Below are positions 1-5,896 of a stretch of 8,587 bases of DNA, in pieces (within the stretch, counting starts at the first letter, position 1; each line of letters starts with the position of its first letter). A program made the translations under genes and the position numbers. The stretch covers positions 1 to 8,587 of the forward strand of contig DUOR01000121.1 of assembly GCA_012838715.1 (NCBI GenBank). The letters run 5' to 3'. Below the pieces are notes generated by a model. It did not search any database and had not been told where the DNA came from. It saw only the letters and a program-made list of their open reading frames with translations. Source of the stretch: Actinomycetales bacterium. GTDB lineage: Bacteria; Actinomycetota; Actinomycetes; Mycobacteriales; Mycobacteriaceae.

Positions 1-87
1 ACTCACCCCGCGAAATGCGCCGCGCGCCGCCTCGCCGCACCACGCCCCGCCACGCCCGCCACTCACCCCGCGAAATGCGCCGCGCGC
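1..87. repeat. 27-bp direct repeat, two copies 60 bp apart
   Basis: Positions 1-27 and 61-87 are identical, starting ACTCACCCCGCGAAATGCGC and continuing to ...CGCGCGC. The first copy touches the window edge, so the repeat may extend further left and there may be more copies. The DNA between them is C-rich with smaller echoes such as CACGCCCC and CACGCCCGCC. No reading frame with coding character covers this stretch. It looks like a minisatellite-type intergenic repeat; function unknown. Confidence 0.85.
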
Positions 88-273
88 GCCACCCAGGCCA
101 GGGCTTCATGTCCGCTAACGTTCAACTTCTGGAATCAGCACCAAAATTGAACGGCGTTTCCGCAGGTCGCGATTAGCTGTAAATACAGGTCAACCGCTTA
201 GCGGACATGAAGCCCCACGCAGTGCGCCAACTCTGCCGAGCCACCTACGCACCGCTGCCCCGCGCAGTGCGCC
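6..273. repeat. Four-copy 16-bp repeat family CCCC[GA]CG[AC]A[AG]TGCGCC
   Basis: Copies lie at 6-21 and 66-81 (CCCCGCGAAATGCGCC), 213-228 (CCCCACGCAGTGCGCC) and 258-273 (CCCCGCGCAGTGCGCC), all in the same orientation. The first two sit inside the 27-bp direct repeat; the last two sit on the other side of the inverted-repeat segment at 101-215, so that segment appears to split the array. The sequence alone gives no function; a dispersed intergenic repeat or protein-binding array are both possible. Confidence 0.6.
101..215. mobile_element. AT-richer segment bounded by a perfect 18-bp inverted repeat (MITE-like)
   Basis: Arm 101-118 (GGGCTTCATGTCCGCTAA) is the exact reverse complement of 198-215 (TTAGCGGACATGAAGCCC). 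The region 117-200 is about 46% GC by my count, far below its surroundings. The arms are 79 bp apart, too far for an intrinsic terminator, and no transposase is present. Inside are smaller dyads: CGTTCAA (119-125) with TTGAACG (147-153), and CTGTA (177-181) with TACAG (184-188). A CA dinucleotide sits outside each arm (99-100, 216-217), which could be a 2-bp target duplication or chance. A miniature or decayed insertion element is the best guess; a regulatory or structured RNA region is the alternative. Confidence 0.45.
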
Positions 274-290
274 ACCTCGGAAACGCGAAA

Positions 291-317
291 GCGGCGCGGG
301 GGTCAATCCCGCGCCGC
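291..317 (-). terminator. Intrinsic terminator for the MhuD-type gene (distal hairpin)
   Basis: A perfect 10-bp stem, GCGGCGCGGG (291-300) with CCCGCGCCGC (308-317), has a 7-nt loop. On the minus strand it is followed by CTTTCGCGTTT, a reasonable T-rich tail. It lies 46 bp beyond the stop codon of the minus-strand gene ending at 363. Confidence 0.7.
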
Positions 318-325
318 AACGACAA

Positions 326-350
326 CCGCGTCCCTTCCCTCGGGACGCGG
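326..350 (-). terminator. Proximal hairpin of a tandem terminator pair
   Basis: A perfect 9-bp stem, CCGCGTCCC (326-334) with GGGACGCGG (342-350), has a 7-nt loop and lies 12 bp past the stop codon at 363. On the minus strand TTGTCGTTG follows, a weak T-rich tail. With the hairpin at 291-317 it forms a tandem pair, which would isolate this gene from whatever lies to the left. Confidence 0.6.
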
Positions 351-362
351 CCCACCTGCCCG

Positions 363-671
363 TTACTTGGTGCCCGGCACGTCCATGACGACGTCGAACT
401 CGAGCAGGTTGGCGCCGCTGGCCACCGGCTTGCCGTGGCTGCCTGCGTGGGCGGCGCGGGCGTCGCCGTCGCGCCACGCGGCGTAGGACTCCTCGTCGGC
501 CCAGTGGGTGACCACGAAGTAGCGGTCCTCGCCGGCGGTGGGGCGCAGCAGCTGGAAACCCTCGAAGCCGGGCTGGCCGTCGATGGAACCGGCGCGGGCG
601 GCGAAGCGGCGCTCCAGCTCCTCGCCGGCGCCTTCGGGAACGGAAATGGCGTTGATCTTCACGATGCTCAT
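363..671 (-). CDS. mhuD: MhuD-type haem-degrading monooxygenase (ABM fold)
   Basis: This 102-aa protein starts MSIVKINAISVPEGAGEELE and closely follows M. tuberculosis MhuD (105 aa) as I remember it. MhuD is a cytosolic dimeric ferredoxin-fold enzyme that cleaves haem and releases iron without carbon monoxide (mycobilin products). The residues MhuD uses are all present at the same numbers: Asn7, Arg22, Arg26, Trp66 and proximal His75, within FVVTHW (52-57) and AAHAG (73-77). The frame stays open upstream to 848, but the homology starts at this ATG, and a -10-like TAGAGT ends 7 nt before it, so the longer start is rejected. No Shine-Dalgarno is visible, which fits a leaderless mRNA. Two hairpins follow the stop. 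No DtxR-type iron box was obvious. The family is confident; the exact reaction is inferred from the residues. Confidence 0.88.
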   Translation of the reverse strand: MSIVKINAISVPEGAGEELERRFAARAGSIDGQPGFEGFQLLRPTAGEDRYFVVTHWADEESYAAWRDGDARAAHAGSHGKPVASGANLLEFDVVMDVPGTK

Positions 672-678
672 GGCCCGG

Positions 679-684
679 ACTCTA
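679..684 (-). promoter_or_regulatory. -10 element TAGAGT giving a probable leaderless mhuD transcript
   Basis: On the minus strand TAGAGT fits the actinobacterial TANNNT -10 pattern and ends 7 nt before the ATG at 671, so transcription would begin at or next to the start codon. No good -35 is visible at 16-18 bp spacing. Confidence 0.45.
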
Positions 685-720
685 CCCGCGTCACCGCCCC
701 GCACGGTGGCCCAGCTGCGG

Positions 721-750
721 CCCCGCGGTGGCTCAGCGGCACCGCAGGGG
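721..750 (-). terminator. Strong stem-loop between the DUF2306 gene and mhuD
   Basis: CCCCGCGGTG (721-730) pairs with CACCGC (740-745) and GGGG (747-750), giving 10 bp with one bulged A (746) and a 9-nt loop. It lies downstream of the DUF2306 gene and just upstream of the mhuD promoter. There is no T-run, so it may be a tail-less terminator or a structural element. A second, weaker hairpin, CGGCG-N7-CGCCG, is at 768-784. Confidence 0.4.
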
Positions 751-758
751 GTTACCGC

Positions 759-769
759 GCTTTCCGACG
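759..769 (+). repeat. Copy of the recurring 11-mer GCTTTCCGACG
   Basis: This is an exact copy of an 11-mer also found at 3888-3898 and 5768-5778, inverted at 4781-4791, and with one mismatch at 5796-5806. It is intergenic, between the DUF2306 gene and mhuD. Confidence 0.55.
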
Positions 770-827
770 GCGACATCTCCGCCGCGGTGGCGTCCCTCGA
801 GGGCGTGCAGCTTTCCACCGGCCAGCG

Positions 828-855
828 TGACCAACTCAGCGCGACCAACTCAGCG
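828..855. repeat. 14-bp tandem duplication across the DUF2306 stop codon
   Basis: TGACCAACTCAGCG (828-841) is followed directly by CGACCAACTCAGCG (842-855), with one difference, and a third partial start TGAC follows. On the minus strand the stop codon of the DUF2306 gene (850-852) lies in the right-hand unit, and the other unit repeats the same TGA just downstream in another frame. This looks like a slippage duplication at the gene end. Confidence 0.8.
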
Positions 856-1326
856 TGACGACGCGACGTCGCCCGGCCACCGCATCTTCAGCACGACGAC
901 CCAGGCCGCGGCGACGGCGAGGAGCGCCCCGACCGACGCCGCCATCGCGATGGGGCGGTTGGCGGCGGTGGTCCAGATGAGCCGGTCCGGGGCGAGCACG
1001 GCGAAGGAGAACGCGATCAGCGTGCCGATGTAGCTGCCCACCATGTTCGCGCGGTGCGCGACGAGGTTTCCGCGGCGGATCATCACGACGCCGGCCGTCA
1101 CCGCGACGACGGTGAAAACGGACAGGAGGTGGAGGAACCCGAAGCCGTCCTCCAGCCCGAAGAAGAAGCTGGCCAAGCAGTTGACGTACATGAGCAGGAC
1201 CCAGGACCGCCCGAGGATGCGGTGGATGCGGTCGCGGGACGGGCGGAAGATGTTGACGGGACCCAGGACGAGGACGAGGAAAGCGGCGGACGCGTGGACG
1301 ATGATGGGGGCCGTGAAGGTGTCCAT
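850..1326 (-). CDS. DUF2306-type small integral membrane protein
   Basis: A 158-aa protein with about five hydrophobic segments (roughly residues 6-24, 41-57, 63-83, 97-113 and 124-147) in the inner membrane. His and Arg at segment edges match the DUF2306 pattern: His11, RIHRILGR (33-40), His66 and VAHRANMVGSY (89-99). The biochemical function of this family is not established; the conserved histidines make haem or metal binding possible, but that is inference. There is no Shine-Dalgarno before the ATG; instead a good promoter ends 6 nt upstream, supporting this start and a leaderless mRNA. The gene diverges from a MerR-type regulator that probably controls it, and it is separated from mhuD by 178 bp containing a hairpin. 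An overlapping longer minus-strand frame from 1375 is rich in Arg, Pro and His and is a shadow. Confidence 0.75.
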   Translation of the reverse strand: MDTFTAPIIVHASAAFLVLVLGPVNIFRPSRDRIHRILGRSWVLLMYVNCLASFFFGLEDGFGFLHLLSVFTVVAVTAGVVMIRRGNLVAHRANMVGSYIGTLIAFSFAVLAPDRLIWTTAANRPIAMAASVGALLAVAAAWVVVLKMRWPGDVASSR

Positions 1327-1332
1327 GCCCGT

Positions 1333-1361
1333 AGGATAGGGGCGCTACCCAATCGTGCCAA
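1333..1361 (-). promoter_or_regulatory. Promoter of the DUF2306 gene (TTGGCA-17-TATCCT)
   Basis: On the minus strand a -35 TTGGCA (1361-1356) is followed by a 17-bp spacer and a -10 TATCCT (1338-1333). The -10 ends 6 nt before the ATG at 1326, so the mRNA should be leaderless. It is the best sigma-70-like promoter visible in the window. Confidence 0.65.
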
Positions 1362-1364
1362 CGT

Positions 1365-1391
1365 GGATAGTGCACGTCAGCGCCACTATCC
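1365..1391. promoter_or_regulatory. Inverted repeat GGATAGTG-N11-CACTATCC, candidate MerR operator
   Basis: Perfect 8-bp arms (1365-1372 and 1384-1391) lie in the gap between the divergent DUF2306 and MerR genes. A third copy of the core, GGATAGGG, is at 1334-1341 and overlaps the -10 of the DUF2306 promoter, 31 bp (about three helical turns) from the first arm. This placement suits a regulator controlling both directions. Binding is inferred, and the dyad is not in the classic MerR position between -35 and -10. Confidence 0.5.
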
Positions 1392-1425
1392 GACCGATGA
1401 ACCCGAGGGGAAGGGGACGCCCGAC

Positions 1426-2088
1426 ATGAACGCGGACATGAAGCTGCGCGAATTGTCGGCGGCCAGCGGCGCGAGCACCGCCAGCATCAAGTACTACATC
1501 CGCGAGGGGCTCCTCCCGCCGGGCGCCAAGAAGAACGCGACCACCGCCGTCTACGGCGAATCCCATGTGGCGCGCCTGGAACTCATCCAGGCGCTGCGGC
1601 AGATCCTCGACGTGCCGCTCGCCCGAATCGTCGCCCTCACCGCGCTTATCGACGACCCGGCCACCCCGACCCTCGACGTCCTCGGGGCCGCCCAGGACAT
1701 CGGCGTCGGCGGCACCTTCCCGCCCGGCGCCGCGACCGTGGGGGACCGCGAGCGGACCCTGGTGTCCGGGCTCATCGAGCGGTGCGATTGGCCGGACCGG
1801 CCGACGCGGGCCCGGTCCACCGTCGAGCAGATGCTGGCCGACATGTCCGCCGACGGGTACCTGCCGTCGGAGGAATACCTCGCCGAAGTCACGGGGATCC
1901 TCGACAACCTCAGCCGCATCGACCTGGCGGCGACGCCCCTGCCCGCCGACGCCGACGAGACCGTCCCCGGCGGGCGGGACCGCCTGGCGATGCGGGTCAC
2001 GGTGGGCACCTACCGCCATTCCCGGATGCTCATGGCAATCCTCAACCTGGGCCATGCCTCGCACAGCATCCGCAGATTCGGCGGCTGA
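1426..2088 (+). CDS. MerR-family transcriptional regulator
   Basis: A 220-aa protein. Residues 6-75 form a MerR-type winged helix-turn-helix: LRELSAASGASTASIKYYIR is helix-turn-helix 1, then the wing EGLLPP and a TAVYGESHVARLELIQALR segment. The rest (about 76-220) is a helical effector domain I cannot assign; it has one cysteine (Cys120), so a cysteine-cluster metal sensor of the MerR/CueR kind is unlikely and an organic ligand is more plausible. The ATG at 1426 is chosen because the purine-rich AGGGGAAGGGG at 1406-1416 sits 9 nt upstream; a second ATG at 1438 (Met5) is less well placed. The frame is open far upstream, but that part is Asp/Glu-rich shadow of the opposite gene. Divergent pairing with the DUF2306 gene suggests it regulates that gene and itself. 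No partner or ligand can be read from the sequence. Confidence 0.85.
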   Translation: MNADMKLRELSAASGASTASIKYYIREGLLPPGAKKNATTAVYGESHVARLELIQALRQILDVPLARIVALTALIDDPATPTLDVLGAAQDIGVGGTFPPGAATVGDRERTLVSGLIERCDWPDRPTRARSTVEQMLADMSADGYLPSEEYLAEVTGILDNLSRIDLAATPLPADADETVPGGRDRLAMRVTVGTYRHSRMLMAILNLGHASHSIRRFGG

Positions 2089-2182
2089 CCACCCACCGGC
2101 ACGGAAAGACCACCCACCGGGACGGAGACCCACCGGGACGGAGAACCACCCCCCGCACGGAAAACCCCCGCGCACGGAAAAA
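2087..2182. repeat. Degenerate tandem minisatellite after the MerR gene
   Basis: About five head-to-tail units of the type GACCACCCACCGGGACGGA start at 2087, 2108, 2127, 2143 and 2164, with lengths of 21, 19, 16, 21 and about 19. The first overlaps the TGA of the MerR gene and the last runs into the terminator. Units end in ACGGA or ACGGAAA. No coding function is likely; unit number may vary between strains. Confidence 0.75.
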
Positions 2183-2224
2183 GGCCGGTGCACATCGAGT
2201 CTCAGCGATGCGCACGCGGCCTTT
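2180..2224. terminator. Bidirectional terminator between the MerR gene and guaA
   Basis: AAAGGCC (2180-2186) pairs with GGCCTTT (2218-2224), and the stem continues after a small bulge with GTGC/GCAC and CATCG/CGATG around one A-C mismatch, with loop AGTCTCAG. On the minus strand GGCCTTTTTCCG gives a five-T tail for guaA, which stops 29 bp away; on the plus strand TTTCC follows for the MerR gene. The genes converge here. Confidence 0.75.
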
Positions 2225-2253
2225 CCTTCACCGGCCCCCGTACGGGTCCCGGC

Positions 2254-3822
<1,569 letters not shown>

Positions 3823-3828
3823 ACCGCG

Positions 3829-3834
3829 ATTCTA
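3829..3834 (-). promoter_or_regulatory. -10 element TAGAAT of guaA, probable leaderless start
   Basis: On the minus strand TAGAAT (5 of 6 to TATAAT) ends 6 nt before the GTG at 3822. No convincing -35 is seen; that position is occupied by the stem-loop at 3841-3864. The spacing matches the promoter of the DUF2306 gene and would leave no room for a riboswitch or leader. Confidence 0.5.
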
Positions 3835-3840
3835 GCGCAC

Positions 3841-3864
3841 CCGGCGGACCGTCTGGACCGCCGG
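3841..3864 (-). terminator. Stem-loop between the ChoD-type gene and guaA
   Basis: CCGGCGGACC (3841-3850) pairs with GGACCGCCGG (3855-3864) apart from one A-A mismatch, with the 4-nt loop GTCT. It lies 57 bp past the stop of the oxidoreductase gene and directly before the guaA -10. There is no T-run, so termination is uncertain; it could instead affect the guaA promoter. A perfect 10-bp palindrome, GCGGGCCCGC, is at 3870-3879. Confidence 0.35.
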
Positions 3865-3887
3865 TGGGCGCGGGCCCGCCGTCCCCC

Positions 3888-3898
3888 GCTTTCCGACG
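3888..3898 (+). repeat. Copy of the recurring 11-mer GCTTTCCGACG
   Basis: An exact copy in the gap between the ChoD-type gene and guaA. It lies in the loop of a weak dyad, CCGTC (3879-3883) with GACGG (3900-3904). Confidence 0.55.
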
Positions 3899-3920
3899 CG
3901 ACGGGCGGCGGCCACGGCGC

Positions 3921-5639
3921 CTACTTGCGCGTCGGCATGCCCAGGTTGAGGGCGGCCGGTGCGCCCGCGGGGACGGCCGGGGCCTTCGGGGCGACGGGGG
4001 CGATGTCGCGGTAGTCCTCGCCCTGGGCGGGGCGGGCGTCGTCCTCGCCCTTGTTGGGCCACAGCGCCATGGCGCGCTCGGAGATGGCGGTGATGGACAG
4101 GGCCGGGTTGACGCCGGGGTTGGCGGGCATGGCGGCGCCGTCGGTGATGTGCAGCGTCGGGTGGCCCCAGACGCGGTTGTAGGGGTCGATGACGCCTTCC
4201 TCGGGCGACGCCGAGATGGGGGCGCCGCCGATGAAGTGGGCGGTCAGCGGGATGTTGAAGATTTCGCCCCAGGTTCCGCCGGCGATGCCGCCGATCTTTT
4301 CGGCGACGCGGCGGGTGGCGTCGTTGCCGACCGGGATCCACGACGGGTTCGGCTCGCCCTCGCCCTGCTTCGACGACAGCAGGCGCACCGGCCCGTACTT
4401 GCGCAGGAAGGTGGTCAGGCTGCTCTCGGAGTTCTGCATGACCAGGGAGATGACGGTGCGCTGGGACCATTTGCGCAGGTTCAGCAGCTGCAGCGCGATC
4501 TTCGGGTCGGCCGCCACCTCGCGGATGAGCTTCCACCAGCGGGGTCCGCCGGGGCCGCCGTCGGTCATGAGGGTCTGCAGCAGCGCGATGGCGTTGGAGC
4601 CCTTGCCGTAGCGGACGGGCTCGATGTGGGTGTGCGGCTCCGGAAAGAACGAGGAGGTGATGGCGACGCCCTCGGAGAAGTCGCGCCGCGGGTCCACGTT
4701 CGGGCGCATAGCGCCGACGATCGCCTCGGAGTTCGTCCGCGTCAGGTGCCCCAGGCGGCGGGACATGCGCGGCAGGTGGCCGTCGGAAAGCTGGCGGTGC
4801 AGCAGGTTCTGCGTGCCCCACGCCCCCGCGGCGACGATGACCTGGTCGGCGGTGATGGTGCGGCGGCCCTTGCGCACCCAGGAACCGGTGCGTTCGACGG
4901 CGACGTCCCACGAGCCGTCGGCGCGCGGGTGGAGTTCGCGGACGGTGGTGCGGTCGAGGATGGTGGCGCCGAGCTTCTCCGCCAGGTGCAGGTAGTTCTT
5001 GACCAGGGTGTTCTTCGCGTTGTGGCGGCAGCCCGTCATGCATTCGCCGCACTCGATGCAGGCGGTGCGGCGCGGGCCGGCGCCGCCGAAGTACGGGTCG
5101 GCGACGGTCTCGCCGGCCTCGCCCTCGCCGCCGGTCTTGGCTCCGAAGAACACGCCGACGGGGGTAGACACGAAGGTGTCGCCGACGCCCATGTCCTCGG
5201 CGACCTCGCGCATCACCTCGTCGGACGGCGTGACCGTCGGGTTGGTGACCACGCCGAGCATCTTCTTCGCCTGCTCGTAGTACGGGGTCAGTTCCCGCTC
5301 CCAGTCGGTGATTCCGGACCACTGCGAGTCCTCGAAGAACGGCGACGGCGGCTTGTACAGCGTGTTCGCGTAGTTGAGGGAACCGCCGCCGACGCCGGCG
5401 CCGGCGAGGATCATCACGTTCTTCAGCAGGTGGATCCGCTGCACGCCGAACAGCCCCAGCTTCGGGGCCCACAGGTACTTGTTCAGCCGCCAGCTGGTCT
5501 TCGCGAACTGGTCGTCCTCGAAACGGCGGCCCGCCTCGACCACGCCGACGCGGTAGCCCTTCTCCGACAGCCGCAGCGCCGCGACCGACCCGCCGAACCC
5601 CGAACCGACCACGAGCACGTCGTAATCCCGAACCGCCAT
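3921..5639 (-). CDS. choD: GMC-family FAD oxidoreductase, ChoD type, with Cys4 motif
   Basis: A 572-aa flavoprotein. The N-terminal Rossmann motif GSGFGG (12-17) with Glu35 binds FAD; GAGVGGGSLNYAN (80-92) is a second FAD-contact region. The GMC catalytic pair is likely His468 (TAHFIGGA) and Asn511 (GVNPALSITA). The protein's only four cysteines, 194, 197, 200 and 204, lie in CIECGECMTGC, a CxxCxxCxxxC ferredoxin-like pattern. Overall it resembles M. tuberculosis ChoD (Rv3409c, about 578 aa), annotated as cholesterol oxidase, but no signal peptide is present and the substrate cannot be read from the sequence. A Pro/Ala-rich tail covers about 549-565. A Shine-Dalgarno GAGGAAAGG (5657-5649) supports the ATG. 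A weak -10 TAGCGT lies at 5729-5724, leaving a roughly 78-nt leader with a hairpin. It stands between guaB3 and guaA, near the same neighbour as in mycobacteria. Confidence 0.85.
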   Translation of the reverse strand: MAVRDYDVLVVGSGFGGSVAALRLSEKGYRVGVVEAGRRFEDDQFAKTSWRLNKYLWAPKLGLFGVQRIHLLKNVMILAGAGVGGGSLNYANTLYKPPSPFFEDSQWSGITDWERELTPYYEQAKKMLGVVTNPTVTPSDEVMREVAEDMGVGDTFVSTPVGVFFGAKTGGEGEAGETVADPYFGGAGPRRTACIECGECMTGCRHNAKNTLVKNYLHLAEKLGATILDRTTVRELHPRADGSWDVAVERTGSWVRKGRRTITADQVIVAAGAWGTQNLLHRQLSDGHLPRMSRRLGHLTRTNSEAIVGAMRPNVDPRRDFSEGVAITSSFFPEPHTHIEPVRYGKGSNAIALLQTLMTDGGPGGPRWWKLIREVAADPKIALQLLNLRKWSQRTVISLVMQNSESSLTTFLRKYGPVRLLSSKQGEGEPNPSWIPVGNDATRRVAEKIGGIAGGTWGEIFNIPLTAHFIGGAPISASPEEGVIDPYNRVWGHPTLHITDGAAMPANPGVNPALSITAISERAMALWPNKGEDDARPAQGEDYRDIAPVAPKAPAVPAGAPAALNLGMPTRK

Positions 5640-5675
5640 GTGCGCACACCTTTCCTCTCGCGGGCGCGCCCCGGT

Positions 5676-5692
5676 GGCCGCTCCCCGCGGCC
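5676..5692 (-). other. GC hairpin in the probable leader of the ChoD-type gene
   Basis: GGCCGC (5676-5681) and GCGGCC (5687-5692) form a perfect 6-bp stem with a 5-nt loop, about 37 bp before the ATG and about 20 bp before the Shine-Dalgarno. It could influence translation or be incidental in such GC-rich DNA. Confidence 0.3.
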
Positions 5693-5762
5693 GGGCGCAC
5701 CGCCCGCATCCGTTACCCGGCTCACGCTAGCAGCGCCCCTCCCCCGCCACACCGGGTTTCGG

Positions 5763-5810
5763 CCGTTGCTTTCCGACGCCAACGGTTCCGCCATCGTTTT
5801 CCGACGGCGG
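5763..5810. repeat. Two TTTCCGACG motifs, each inside a small dyad
   Basis: GCTTTCCGACG (5768-5778) is framed by CCGTTG (5763-5768) and CAACGG (5780-5785). GTTTTCCGACGG (5796-5807) is framed by CCGCC (5788-5792) and GGCGG (5806-5810). Starts of the two motifs are 28 bp apart. They lie in the 257-bp gap between guaB3 and the ChoD-type gene, upstream of the latter's probable promoter, so a regulator-binding site is possible. The rest of this gap holds the guaB3 terminator, a 10-bp direct repeat GCCCGGGATC (5822-5831, 5835-5844) and no gene. Confidence 0.5.
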
Positions 5811-5847
5811 CGCCCGGCCGAGCCCGGGATCGCGGCCCGGGATCACG

Positions 5848-5882
5848 CGAGCCCCGTCCCCCTTCGCGGGAGGCGGGGCTCG
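5848..5882 (-). terminator. Strong hairpin after guaB3
   Basis: A perfect 9-bp stem, CGAGCCCCG (5848-5856) with CGGGGCTCG (5874-5882), extends inward with T-G, C-G, one mismatch and three more C-G pairs to a TTCGC loop. It starts 14 bp beyond the guaB3 stop. There is no T-tract, but its position and strength suit the end of the guaB2-guaB3 transcription unit. Confidence 0.6.
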
Positions 5883-5896
5883 AACGGTCGCGGCGC

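Noticed and set aside
108..176. 22-codon plus-strand frame MSANVQLLES... inside the inverted-repeat element
   Set aside because: Its ATG lies in the repeat arm, it has no clear ribosome site, and it is too short to support without other evidence.
101..215. Reading the 18-bp inverted repeat as an intrinsic terminator
   Set aside because: The arms are 79 bp apart and there is no T-run after either arm.
1..273. CRISPR array for the left-edge repeats
   Set aside because: Copies are imperfect, spacing is irregular (60, 147 and 45 bp), and no cas gene is present.
672..848. Upstream extension of the MhuD-type gene to an ATG at 848
   Set aside because: The extra 59 residues have no similarity to the family, include the intergenic hairpin and repeat, and cross the promoter -10 just before the real start.
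1054..1425. Upstream extension of the MerR gene to 1054
   Set aside because: The extra part is Asp/Glu-rich shadow of the opposite DUF2306 gene; the helix-turn-helix begins immediately after the ATG at 1426, which has a ribosome site.
3823..3920. Purine riboswitch upstream of guaA
   Set aside because: The gap is short, the likely transcript is leaderless, and no purine aptamer-like fold was recognisable.
3832..5709. Minus-strand frame of 625 codons overlapping the ChoD-type gene in another frame
   Set aside because: The translation is dominated by Arg, Pro, Gly and His; the alternative frame carries all FAD and GMC motifs.
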